A stretch of 64,000 nt of DNA, taken from contig CAZMZH010000003.1 of the NCBI GenBank assembly GCA_964570665.1, positions 124,001-188,000 of the forward strand. Reading direction: 5' to 3'. The notes under the pieces were generated by a model. It made no database searches and was not told where the DNA came from. It saw only the letters and a list, made by a program, of their open reading frames with translations. Position numbers and translations under genes: made by a program. The first letter of the stretch is position 1. Every line of letters starts with the position of its first letter. This document shows, one piece after another, positions 52,767-61,874 of the stretch. The stretch comes from JAJDAT01 sp964570665 (GTDB lineage Bacteria; Nitrospinota; Nitrospinia; Nitrospinales; JAJDAT01).

Positions 52767-53096
52767 TTAGATTCCTTCTTCGCTCATGGGAGCGACGTCT
52801 TCGGAACTTTTCTTTAACTCATGTCCAAATTCTTTTATGGCGGCAATACGCCAACGCCACCAAGTGACTTCTTCTTTTAACGCTTCGTCGCAATCATCTG
52901 GCAAACCTATATTGATTTCTTTGTCGACGGTGACGCTGACCCTAGCCTTCTCAGGTATTTCTAAACCGAATTCCTTCATCACGCCTAGCGTATCTTTCAA
53001 AAGTTTTTGCTTGAAATCTTCTTGGGTGACTGCTTTGGCGGCAACTTTTTGCCATTTGGCGTCCATGTCTGCTTTTTTTTTGGGGCTCATGTTCAT
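52767..53096 (-). CDS. NHLP-leader-like small protein (nitrile hydratase alpha-like)
   Basis: A 109-residue cytoplasmic protein. Residues about 9-66 read like the nitrile-hydratase-leader-peptide (NHLP) family: KWQKVAAKAV, then FKQKLLKDTLGVMKEFGLE, IPEKARVSVTVDKE and INIGLPD. In ribosomal peptide (proteusin-type) precursors that part is a leader. Here the tail of about 42 residues is charged, with one Cys and few Ser/Thr (EVTWWRWRIAAIKEFGHE), and no Gly-Gly cleavage site is visible. A regulatory or derived role is therefore as likely as a peptide precursor. It follows alaS by 58 bp in the same direction; no LanM, YcaO or radical-SAM gene is in the window. Confidence 0.6.
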   Translation of the reverse strand: MNMSPKKKADMDAKWQKVAAKAVTQEDFKQKLLKDTLGVMKEFGLEIPEKARVSVTVDKEINIGLPDDCDEALKEEVTWWRWRIAAIKEFGHELKKSSEDVAPMSEEGI

Positions 53097-53154
53097 GAGT
53101 ATTTCCTTTTTAAACTCTATATTTTTAGAGGTTCTCTTAGATTAATAGAAGCTT

Positions 53155-55800
53155 TTATGCTTCGCCATTATTTTTTATTAGTATAGAAACTTGTTCTAAT
53201 GCTTTATCTAAATTTTCTGGTTTTGATCCTCCTGCTTGCGCCATATCAGGGCGTCCGCCGCCATTCCCTCCAACTATTTGCGCGATTTCTTTCAACAAAT
53301 TACCGGCGTGATATTGTTTGGTTAAATCTTTGGTCACCCCTGCCGCTAGCAAAACTTTTCCGTTTTGCACGCTACCGACAACGATTACCCCGCTTTGCAT
53401 TTTGTTTTTGGCGTTGTCGATGTAGGTTCGCATCGTTTTGGAGTCCATGTTTTCGAGATTTTTAACTAGAGTTTTGATGCCGTTGATTTCGACAAATTCT
53501 TCGCTTTTATTTTGTCCGCCTCCGAAGAGCATTTTTTCTTTTAAGGATTGAATTTGTTTTTCTAACTCTCGATTTTTTTCGATCAATTTTTGGATTCGAC
53601 CGACCTCTTCTTTGGGCTGGGATTTGAGAACATTTCGGATTTCGTTAAGCGAATCGCCATCTTCTTGTACTTTTTCTAAAGCCGCCGAACCTGTGATCGC
53701 TTCGATCCGTCTTACTCCGGAAGCGACACTTCCTTCTGAAATTATCTTAAAAATTCCGACATCGCCTGTGGCTGAAATATGAGTGCCACCACAAAGTTCT
53801 TTACTGAAACCAGGTACTGAAACGACGCGAACGCTAGAGCCATATTTTTCTCCGAATAAAGCTGTAGCTCCGTCGTCTAAAGCTTCTTGAATACTCATTT
53901 CTTTTGTGTGTACAGCCGTATTTTTGCGGATTTCCTCATTTACTAAACCTTCAATTTTGGCTTTTTCTTTTTCCGTCAATTGCGAAAAGTGGGAATAGTC
54001 GAAACGTAGACGATCTGATGCCACTAAGGAGCCTGCTTGTTTAACGTGATCTCCGAGTACAGTTTTTAATGCGGCATGTAAAAGATGAGTCGAGGTGTGG
54101 TTTAATGCCGTATTTTGTCGATTGACCGGGTCCACTTGCAGAGCGATTTTATCGCCTTTTTTTAATGTGCCACGGGTAACTTTTGCATGATGCGCAATGA
54201 GTTCGGGAACGGGTTTGGTAGCGTTGGCAATTTCTAGTTGAACATTTTCGTTCAATGCTTTTCCTAGATCTCCCATCTGTCCGCCCGACTCGCCATAAAA
54301 AGGACTGGCCTTTGTAAGAAAAGTAATTTCTTCTCCCTCGGATGCGGAATCAATCTCATTGTCGTTTTTTAAAATAGCCGTTACTAAACTTTCAGAATAC
54401 GTTTGAGTGTAACCTTCAAATTTTGTTGGCGGCGAATCTTGTAAATAGGTTTTAAAAAAAGGAGAGATTTCTTTTTCTCCAGATCCTTTCCAGGAAGCCA
54501 TAGCCATTTCTTTTTGATTCTGCATGGCTTTATTAAAACCGTCTAGGTCGAGCGTGTAGTTTGCGTCTTGCGCTATATCTTGAGCTAAATCGACTGGAAA
54601 CCCATAAGTGTCGTAAAGTTTAAAAACCTCTTCGCCTGGAATTACCGATCCGCCAGATTTTTTAACCTTTTCTAAAATCTCGTCCAACCGTTGGGTGCCA
54701 TAATGTAATGTGTTTTTAAAGCTTTCCTCTTCGTTTTGAGCGACTCTATTGATAAAAACGCGGTTTTCTTCCAGCTCTGGATAGGCTTCTTTGAAGTAAG
54801 AAACGATTTTGTCCGTTATTTGATGTAGAAAAGGAAATCCAATGCCAAGCATTTTACCGTGTCTTAACGCTCGTCTAATAATTCTTCTTAATACGTAGCC
54901 TCGACCTTCGTTTGAAGGCAGAATGCCGTCATTAACCAAGAAGGCGGCGGCGCGTGAATGATCGGCAATCACTTTAAGAGAAACGTCTGTGGATTCGTTC
55001 GAACCATAAGGAGTTTTTGCAATTTCGGCGGCATCTCCAATAATCTTTGATAAGAGATCCGAGTCGTAATTACTGGGTTGTTTTTGCGAGACAGCAGCTA
55101 ATCGTTCTAGTCCCATTCCTGTATCGATACAGGGATTTGGAAGAGGCGATAAGTTTCCTTGTTCGTCTCTATCGTATTGCATGAAAACTAGATTCCAGAT
55201 TTCCAAATACCGATCGCATTCGCATCCCACAGCGCAATCCGATTTGCCGCAACCTAGCGCTTCCCCTTGATCTATATGAATTTCCGAACAAGGACCGCAG
55301 GGGCCGGTAGGTCCCATGGACCAAAAGTTATCTTCTTCGCCTAATCTGACAATTCTCTCTTTTGGAACTCCTATGTCATCAGCCCAGTAATTAAACGCCT
55401 CGTCGTCGGTTTCGAAGACTGAGATGTAAAGTTTTTCTTTAGGAAGTTTTAAGATGTCTGTCAAAAACTCCCAACCAAACTCAATCGCTTCTTTTTTAAA
55501 ATAATCGCCGAAGGAAAAGTTTCCGAGCATTTCAAAAAACGTATGATGGCGAGCCGTCCTGCCGACCATTTCCAGGTCGTTGTGTTTTCCTCCGGCGCGA
55601 ACGCATTTTTGCACCGAAACCGCTCTTTTATAGTCTCGAGTTTCTTTGCCCAGGAAAACGTTTTTAAATTGAACCATTCCAGCGTTTGTGAAAAGGAGTG
55701 TCGGGTCGTTTTGAGGAATTAAATCATCGCTCTTCACCAGGGTATGTCCCCGTTCCACAAAATAGTCCGTAAATTTTTTTCGTATTTCGTCGCCAGTCAT
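53155..55800 (-). CDS. alaS: Alanine--tRNA ligase
   Basis: An 881-residue class II synthetase. The core shows LLFTNAGMVQFKNVFLG, KHNDLEMVGRTARHHTFFEM and GPTGPCGPCSEIH. The editing domain has the zinc ligands NHTSTHLLHAAL and KELCGGTHISATGDVG. The C-terminal C-Ala domain (about 750-881) follows a coiled coil. It is complete and of usual length. Confidence 0.97.
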   Translation of the reverse strand: MTGDEIRKKFTDYFVERGHTLVKSDDLIPQNDPTLLFTNAGMVQFKNVFLGKETRDYKRAVSVQKCVRAGGKHNDLEMVGRTARHHTFFEMLGNFSFGDYFKKEAIEFGWEFLTDILKLPKEKLYISVFETDDEAFNYWADDIGVPKERIVRLGEEDNFWSMGPTGPCGPCSEIHIDQGEALGCGKSDCAVGCECDRYLEIWNLVFMQYDRDEQGNLSPLPNPCIDTGMGLERLAAVSQKQPSNYDSDLLSKIIGDAAEIAKTPYGSNESTDVSLKVIADHSRAAAFLVNDGILPSNEGRGYVLRRIIRRALRHGKMLGIGFPFLHQITDKIVSYFKEAYPELEENRVFINRVAQNEEESFKNTLHYGTQRLDEILEKVKKSGGSVIPGEEVFKLYDTYGFPVDLAQDIAQDANYTLDLDGFNKAMQNQKEMAMASWKGSGEKEISPFFKTYLQDSPPTKFEGYTQTYSESLVTAILKNDNEIDSASEGEEITFLTKASPFYGESGGQMGDLGKALNENVQLEIANATKPVPELIAHHAKVTRGTLKKGDKIALQVDPVNRQNTALNHTSTHLLHAALKTVLGDHVKQAGSLVASDRLRFDYSHFSQLTEKEKAKIEGLVNEEIRKNTAVHTKEMSIQEALDDGATALFGEKYGSSVRVVSVPGFSKELCGGTHISATGDVGIFKIISEGSVASGVRRIEAITGSAALEKVQEDGDSLNEIRNVLKSQPKEEVGRIQKLIEKNRELEKQIQSLKEKMLFGGGQNKSEEFVEINGIKTLVKNLENMDSKTMRTYIDNAKNKMQSGVIVVGSVQNGKVLLAAGVTKDLTKQYHAGNLLKEIAQIVGGNGGGRPDMAQAGGSKPENLDKALEQVSILIKNNGEA

Positions 55801-55843
55801 AATTCTATAATAGCTAGTCTTAAGTTTTTTAAAATTTGAAAAC

Positions 55844-56848
55844 TTAAACTATTCCCGCTTTTAGTAAATCTTGTAAATGAATAATGCCGTCGATTTTCCC
55901 CTGATCGTCCGAAACAATCAAGGAGGAAATCGCATGTTTTTCCATTATCTGAACGGCCTTAGTCGCTAAATTATCTTTATTAATTGTTTTGGGGTTTTGG
56001 GTCATCAATTCTTTCGCGCGAGTTTCAGAAATATCTTTTTTAGTTTCAATTAAACGGCGAATATCCCCATCAGTAACAATTCCGGCAACATGGTTTTCAG
56101 AATCGACGACTGCGGTTGTTCCCAATCCTTTTTGGCTCATTTCCGATAGAACTGAAAAAATGTCGGATTCTAATTGAACCACAGGAATTCCGTCTCCCGT
56201 TCGCATTAAATCGCCGACGCTCGTCAAAAGCCTTTTCCCAATATTGCCTCCGGGGTGGTTTTGCGCAAAGTCCTCTTTTTGAATTCCTTTTTTATTAATA
56301 AGTGCAATGGCTAGCGCGTCGCCCATAGCTAATGCGGCAGCTGTGCTTGCTGTGGGAGCTAAGTCGAGAGGGCAAGCTTCTTTTTCTACCGCAATGTCGA
56401 GAACATAGTCGCTTCGTTTTGCTAAAGTAGATTGTAGGTTCCCGGTTAATCCAACTAAAGTTGCGCCAATACGATTCACAAAAGGTAAAATTTTAAGAAT
56501 TTCTTCTGTTTCTCCGCTGTTGGATATAGCAAGAATCAAGTCTTTTTTAGAAACGATTCCCAAATCGCCATGGCTCCCTTCAGCGGCGTGTAAAAATACA
56601 GCGGGAATTCCAATGCTTGAAAATGTGGCGGCAATTTTTTTGCCAATCAATCCCGATTTTCCAATTCCCATCACGATAAGAGAACCAGAGCTACAGTCGA
56701 TTAAGTTTACGACTTCTACAAAATCGTTTGTCAAACGATCTGCAAGTGCGGCAATCGCTTCGCTCTCAATTTTAAAAACGCTATGGGCTGAGTTGAGGAT
56801 TCTTTTTTTATCCTCATATATCGATGTTGATGACTTTAGTTGAGTCAT
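55844..56848 (-). CDS. kdsD: D-arabinose-5-phosphate isomerase, KdsD/KpsF/GutQ family
   Basis: A 334-residue SIS-domain enzyme with two CBS domains. The sugar isomerase part has SGSLIVMGIGKSGLIGKKIA, FLHAAEGSHGDLGIV, AISNSGETEEIL and ALAMGDALAIAL. The CBS pair starts at about 208 (LMRTGDGIPVVQLE, then ELMTQNPKTINKDN). It converts ribulose 5-phosphate to arabinose 5-phosphate, the first step to Kdo of lipopolysaccharide. It lies upstream of alaS in the same direction, 43 bp away. A KpsF capsule role cannot be excluded. Confidence 0.94.
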   Translation of the reverse strand: MTQLKSSTSIYEDKKRILNSAHSVFKIESEAIAALADRLTNDFVEVVNLIDCSSGSLIVMGIGKSGLIGKKIAATFSSIGIPAVFLHAAEGSHGDLGIVSKKDLILAISNSGETEEILKILPFVNRIGATLVGLTGNLQSTLAKRSDYVLDIAVEKEACPLDLAPTASTAAALAMGDALAIALINKKGIQKEDFAQNHPGGNIGKRLLTSVGDLMRTGDGIPVVQLESDIFSVLSEMSQKGLGTTAVVDSENHVAGIVTDGDIRRLIETKKDISETRAKELMTQNPKTINKDNLATKAVQIMEKHAISSLIVSDDQGKIDGIIHLQDLLKAGIV

Positions 56849-57105
56849 TTAAATGTCAAAACCTATTGAATTTTTTATGAAAACAAATAGCTTATCATAA
56901 TTTATTCAGTCCAACAATTGAACGATTTTTTGATAATTCCATTTTGAATTTTTATAGTATTGTTTTTTAATTATTGGCGGAATAAATCGAGTGAAAAAGA
57001 GTTTTTTCCAACAATTTAGGATAAGTTTGTTGAAATCTTATCAATAAAGTTCTACTGTTATGTTTTATTCAAAGCAAGCGGGAATTCGTTAAATAAATTC
57101 AAGTT

Positions 57106-57771
57106 ATGGACGCGACCAAAGACCATAAAATTCGAGTTATGATTGCAGACGATCATGAAATAGTCCGAGAAGGATTGATGCATGTTGTGTCTAAAACGGA
57201 CGATATTGAAGTAATCGGGCAAGCTGAAAATGGAAAAGAAATAATAGAAAAACTGGCAGGTCAAGAGCCGGATGTTTTATTGTTAGATTTGGAAATGCCC
57301 GAAAAAAATGGATGGGAGGCTTTAAAGTTTTGTCAGGAAAACCGTCCAGCATTAGAAGTCTTAATCTTAAGCGTTTATCCGGAAAGTTTTTATGGAGTTC
57401 GCCTGATTCAAGCTGGCGCTTCCGGCTACTTAAATAAAAATACAGCCACTAAGCAAGTTGTCGAGGCGATACGAACTATTAATAATGGCGACATGTTTAT
57501 TAGCGAAGAATTAGCAAAACAGATAAAAAAACGACCGCGCAAGAGAAATGGCAATGCGCTTCACGATATGTTATCGGCGCGGGAGTTCGAAATTTTTTCT
57601 TTAATTATAGGCGGAAAAAAATTGATAAATATTGCCGAAGAGCTTTCTATTAGTGTGGGGACGGTGAGCACTCATCGAACTCGAATACTCAAAAAATTTA
57701 ATATGGAAAGCAATGCCGAACTTGTGAGTTATGCCATTAGCGCAGGGTTGGTCAATAACCCCACGATTTAA
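57106..57771 (+). CDS. NarL/FixJ-family response regulator (orphan)
   Basis: A 221-residue regulator. The receiver has IADDHEIVREGL, Asp61 in LLLDLEMPEKNGW, LILSVYP and the Lys in GYLNKNT. The C-terminal LuxR-type helix-turn-helix shows LSAREFEIFSLIIGGKKLINIAEELSIS-like residues and SVGTVSTHRTRILKKF. No kinase is adjacent, so its partner is elsewhere. A 257-bp leader precedes it, with no recognised operator. Confidence 0.94.
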   Translation: MDATKDHKIRVMIADDHEIVREGLMHVVSKTDDIEVIGQAENGKEIIEKLAGQEPDVLLLDLEMPEKNGWEALKFCQENRPALEVLILSVYPESFYGVRLIQAGASGYLNKNTATKQVVEAIRTINNGDMFISEELAKQIKKRPRKRNGNALHDMLSAREFEIFSLIIGGKKLINIAEELSISVGTVSTHRTRILKKFNMESNAELVSYAISAGLVNNPTI

Positions 57772-57862
57772 TTCCTTCCAATTTGTAGTTTCTATGAAAA
57801 GATGATTTTTTTGTCAGAGTATTCAATTCAAAATTTGATGGCTTTTACCGTTGGGAGCTAAT

Positions 57863-60541
57863 TTGGAAAATCGAAAATCACTATATTTAATTGACGGTTC
57901 CTCTTATATTTTTAGAGCTTTCTTTGCCATCAGGCAAAATCTTTCAAATTCTAAAGGGATGCCTACGAATGCCTTATATGGGTTTGTTAGTATGTTGCAA
58001 AAAATAGTTCGAGAGAAAAAACCGGATTACTTGGCGGTGATTTTTGATTCAAAAGAAAAAACGTTTCGTCACAATATGTATCCCGAGTATAAGGCCAACC
58101 GATCGGCTCCTCCAGAGGACTTAGTTCCTCAATTTCCTTATTTTGAACCGTTGGTGCATTCTTTTAATATCGTTTCAATTAAAAAGCCTGGATTTGAGGC
58201 GGACGATATTATTGGAACTCTTGCCAAAATAGGAGATTCTTCCGGTCTTGAGGTCACCATCGTTAGCGGCGATAAGGATATGATGCAATTGATTACGCCG
58301 AACGTTTGCATGCTGGATACGATGAAAAATAAGACTTTTAGGAATGAAGAGGTTGTTGAAAAGTTTGGAGTGTCTCCGGAAAAAGTTATCGAAGCGATGT
58401 CCCTTATTGGAGATAGTAGCGATAACATTCCCGGCGTCAAAGGGATTGGTCCAAAAAACGCAGCCGAATTGATCAAAAAATTCGATACGTTGGAAAATTT
58501 ATACGACAATCTTGATTTGATAGATAAAAAGAAACAAAGAGAAAAATTAGAAAGCGATAAAGAAAACGCTTTTTTAAGTCGCAAGCTTGTCACCATTGAT
58601 GTAGACATGAAATTAGACCTTACTATTGAGGATTTAAAGTTTCAAAACCCAGACCAGAAAAAAATTAACGAATTTTTTAAGGAGTTGGAATTTGATTCGT
58701 TGATCGTCGATTCGGAAGAAGAACAGGAAACACCTGGCGAAGAAAAAGAATATAAAGCGATCTTTGATAAGGATTCGTTGGAACAACTTATTGTGGATTT
58801 GGAGAAAGCCGGAGAGTTTGCCGTGGACCTTGAAACCACAAGTAAACATCCAATGCGAGCTGAAATAGTGGGAATATCATTTTCGCACAAAGCTTCGCAA
58901 GCATATTATATTCCGCTTGCTCATAGATACCTTGGAGTTCCAAAGCAATTAGATAAAGATGAAACCTTATTTAGGTTGAAGTCGATTCTTGAGAATCCAA
59001 AGATAAAGAAGTACGGGCACAACATCAAATACGATTTAATTGTTTTTCGAAATGATGGAGTAAGCCTAGAAGGTATTGGTTTTGATTCAATGCTGGCTTC
59101 TTACGTATTAAATCCATCGAAAAACAATCATAATATGGACGATCTTGCCTGGGAACTTTTAAAGCATAAGACGGTTCAATATAAGGATGTCGCTGGATCG
59201 GGAGCTAAACAAATTGGTTTTGAAGAAGTAGAAATTGAGGCGGCGACAAATTATGCGGCAGAAGATTCGGACATAACTTGGATCTTTAAACAAAAAATGG
59301 AACCGCTTCTGCAAGATGAAACCCTCAGTTTATATAAAAATATGGAAGTCCCGTTAATCGAGGTTTTAGCAGATATAGAAATGGCGGGGGTTTTATTAGA
59401 TATAAATAAACTTAAGGAATTATCAAAACGATTAGAAATCGATCTAATCAAAGCCGAAGAAGAGATTTATGAAATTGCCGACGAAAAGTTTGCTATAAAT
59501 TCGCCAAAGCAATTAGCGCAAATTTTATTTGATAAACTAGAACTGCCTGTAATAAAGAAAACAAAAACTGGATATTCTACCGATGTTTCCGTATTGGAAG
59601 AATTGGCCGAAAAGCATCCTTTACCCGAAAAAATCCTGACTTACCGCCAATTGTCAAAATTGAAATCGACCTATGTTGAAACCCTTCCCGAAGAAGTAAA
59701 CCCAAAAACGGGGAGAGTGCATACGTCATTTAATCAAACCGTTGCCGCTACGGGAAGATTAAGCAGTAGCGATCCTAATTTACAAAATATTCCTATAAAA
59801 TCTGATATTGGTAAAGAGATCCGATCTGCTTTTATAGTTGAAGATGGGAATTCCATGTTTTCGGCAGACTATTCCCAAATTGAATTGAGAGTTATGGCTC
59901 ATTTATCGGATGACCCAGCTCTTATAGCCGCTTTTATTAAAGGAGAAGATGTTCATTCAAGAACGGCGGCGGAAATTTTGGGACGAGCTATTGAAGATAT
60001 CGGCGAATCCGAAAGAAGAATGGCTAAGGCGGTAAACTTTGGAATTATTTATGGCTTAAGCTCTTTTGGGCTGTCGAAGCAACTAAAAATTTCTCTTAAA
60101 GAAGCGAAGGCTTTTATTGACCAATATTTCCAGCTTTACAAAAATGTGAAAACATTTATGGAGGAAACCGTTCAAGAATCTGCAAAACGCGGCTATACCA
60201 AAACTTTGATGAATCGGAAAAGATATTTGCCCGATTTAAATAGTAAGAATCATCAAGCGAGAAAAGCGGCTGAGAGAATTGCGATCAATTCACCCGTTCA
60301 AGGAAGCGCCGCCGATATAATTAAAGCTGCAATGATCAATTTGCACAAAAAATTGAAAGCGAAAGATATGCGTTCGCAGATGATTTTACAGGTTCACGAC
60401 GAATTAGTTTTCGAGTGCGTTCCAAATGAAAAATCGGCTCTAGAATCTCTTGTAAAACAGGAAATGGAAGGAGTTTACAATTTAAAAGCTCCCTTAGTAG
60501 TCGATACTGGCTGGGGCTCTAACTGGAATGAAGCTCATTAA
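57863..60541 (+). CDS. polA: DNA polymerase I
   Basis: An 892-residue three-domain enzyme. The N-terminal 5' nuclease has LYLIDGSSYIFRAFFAI, VIFDSKEKTFRHNMYPEYKA, KKPGFEADDIIGTLA and GDSSDNIPGVKGIGPKNA. The 3'-5' exonuclease is intact by motif: FAVDLETTSKHP, HNIKYDLIVF and YAAEDSDITW. The polymerase has FSADYSQIELRVMAHLS, RRMAKAVNFGIIYG and LQVHDELVFEC. The start is TTG at 57863 with GGGAG five bases upstream; a second TTG at 57851 lies in the SD. Confidence 0.96.
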   Translation: MENRKSLYLIDGSSYIFRAFFAIRQNLSNSKGMPTNALYGFVSMLQKIVREKKPDYLAVIFDSKEKTFRHNMYPEYKANRSAPPEDLVPQFPYFEPLVHSFNIVSIKKPGFEADDIIGTLAKIGDSSGLEVTIVSGDKDMMQLITPNVCMLDTMKNKTFRNEEVVEKFGVSPEKVIEAMSLIGDSSDNIPGVKGIGPKNAAELIKKFDTLENLYDNLDLIDKKKQREKLESDKENAFLSRKLVTIDVDMKLDLTIEDLKFQNPDQKKINEFFKELEFDSLIVDSEEEQETPGEEKEYKAIFDKDSLEQLIVDLEKAGEFAVDLETTSKHPMRAEIVGISFSHKASQAYYIPLAHRYLGVPKQLDKDETLFRLKSILENPKIKKYGHNIKYDLIVFRNDGVSLEGIGFDSMLASYVLNPSKNNHNMDDLAWELLKHKTVQYKDVAGSGAKQIGFEEVEIEAATNYAAEDSDITWIFKQKMEPLLQDETLSLYKNMEVPLIEVLADIEMAGVLLDINKLKELSKRLEIDLIKAEEEIYEIADEKFAINSPKQLAQILFDKLELPVIKKTKTGYSTDVSVLEELAEKHPLPEKILTYRQLSKLKSTYVETLPEEVNPKTGRVHTSFNQTVAATGRLSSSDPNLQNIPIKSDIGKEIRSAFIVEDGNSMFSADYSQIELRVMAHLSDDPALIAAFIKGEDVHSRTAAEILGRAIEDIGESERRMAKAVNFGIIYGLSSFGLSKQLKISLKEAKAFIDQYFQLYKNVKTFMEETVQESAKRGYTKTLMNRKRYLPDLNSKNHQARKAAERIAINSPVQGSAADIIKAAMINLHKKLKAKDMRSQMILQVHDELVFECVPNEKSALESLVKQEMEGVYNLKAPLVVDTGWGSNWNEAH

Positions 60542-60559
60542 CTTTTGCATATTGTTTAC

Positions 60560-61468
60560 ATGTTTGAAGACCTTGAAGAAATAAATTGTAATTTGTGCGG
60601 GGGGACTCGGAAGAAAGAACTATTCGATTTAAACCCATTTAAATTAGTTTGTTGCCAAGATTGCGGCTTAAAGTATGTAAGTCCTCGATACACAGAAAAT
60701 AGAGTCCTAAAGCTTTACGACGATAGTTATTTTACAAATCCCGGCTTTTTTTCGGGCGATAGCTCTAAGATATATGGATATTCGGATTATGGGGAGAGTC
60801 GAGACAATGTAGAAATAATGTATCGAAAAATTGTTGAGCGAATGGAGAGTTTTATAAATCCAGGCAAACTTCTTGAGGTAGGGTCTGCATATGGTTATTT
60901 TTTAAATCAAGCTAGATTAAAGGGATGGGAGGTATCTGGTATTGAACTTTCCCAAAGCGCAAGAGTTGCATGCGAAAAGGAATTTGGTATTCAACCATTT
61001 GACCATTCGCTAAATGATTTTGATTCTTCCCAACAATTTGAATCAGTGGTTTTTTTTGATGTCTTGGAGCATATGCATGATCCGGTAAAAACTTTAAAAA
61101 AAATTCATGGAATGATTAAACCTGGAGGATTGTTAGTTCTTGCCGTTCCTAATTCTGCTTCATGGGTTTTAAGATTTTTAGGGTCTCGGTGGGAAGATTT
61201 GCAGCGGGCTAACTCTGGCGAACATTTGTATTTTTTTGATGGAAAGACAATACGGCAGATATTGGAAAAAACCGGTTTTGAGGCGCTTGAGATCAAAACA
61301 ATGGGGCGATATTTTAAACTAGGGCATCTTTGTAATAGGCTTCAAATTTACAATAGGTTTATTTTTTCCTCACTTCAAAGTCTTGTTGAAACCTTAGGTT
61401 TAAAAGAACGCAATATTTACGTGAATCCTTTTCTTAAACTGATAGCTTTTTCCAGAAAAGTTGAATAG
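60560..61468 (+). CDS. SAM-dependent methyltransferase with N-terminal zinc knuckles
   Basis: A 302-residue class I methyltransferase. The N-terminus has two Cys pairs (INCNLCGGT and VCCQDCGLKYVSP), as in the sugar- or glycan-linked methyltransferases with a zinc-binding start. Motif I is LLEVGSAYGYFLNQA, the acidic loop is VSGIELSQ, and VVFFDVLEHMHDPVKTLKKI and KPGGLLVLAVPN follow. The acceptor is unknown; many such proteins serve O-antigen or exopolysaccharide synthesis. I start it at the ATG at 60560, as the TTG at 60545 is inside the end of the polA region without SD. Confidence 0.82.
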   Translation: MFEDLEEINCNLCGGTRKKELFDLNPFKLVCCQDCGLKYVSPRYTENRVLKLYDDSYFTNPGFFSGDSSKIYGYSDYGESRDNVEIMYRKIVERMESFINPGKLLEVGSAYGYFLNQARLKGWEVSGIELSQSARVACEKEFGIQPFDHSLNDFDSSQQFESVVFFDVLEHMHDPVKTLKKIHGMIKPGGLLVLAVPNSASWVLRFLGSRWEDLQRANSGEHLYFFDGKTIRQILEKTGFEALEIKTMGRYFKLGHLCNRLQIYNRFIFSSLQSLVETLGLKERNIYVNPFLKLIAFSRKVE

Positions 61469-61874
61469 TCGTCTCATCCTCCTTTTGAAGAGATCGAAAG
61501 AAGTATTTTTCACATATTTTTTTCATAAGCTCCAAAGTGACTTTTCCCTCTTGATCTCAAATTCGTGACGAACTAATTAGATCTTGAAAAACAGCCATTT
61601 CACTTTAGTTCGCGCTGAAAATAATGTTATTATTGAACCGATTTTAAAGCTTTCCGCCGAAGTTTATTAATTGCAAAGTGTTCCTGGAGCTGATGTAACG
61701 TATCTCGATTTGGCTAGACGGGTTACTTTAAGATGACGGGTAAATGATTTAAAGGAGATACAGAAGTTCGTAGTATTGATAAAGGAGTTCCTGCCAATAA
61801 AAATCTGGATCCAATTAGGATTTAGATTTTTATTTTTTCAATTTCCCCAAGAGTAAAGCGGCTTTTTATCCTAA
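61469..61874. other. Intergenic region with possible gene remnant
   Basis: About 400 bp. Parts around 61610-61740 read in interrupted frame like a methyltransferase start (NNVIIEPILKLSAE, stop, VPGADVTYLDLARRVTLR, stop), so this may be a decayed gene. No RNA gene or repeat is seen. Confidence 0.3.

Noticed and set aside
58138..58608. Minus-strand frame of 156 codons
   Set aside because: Shadow of the 5' nuclease part of polA.
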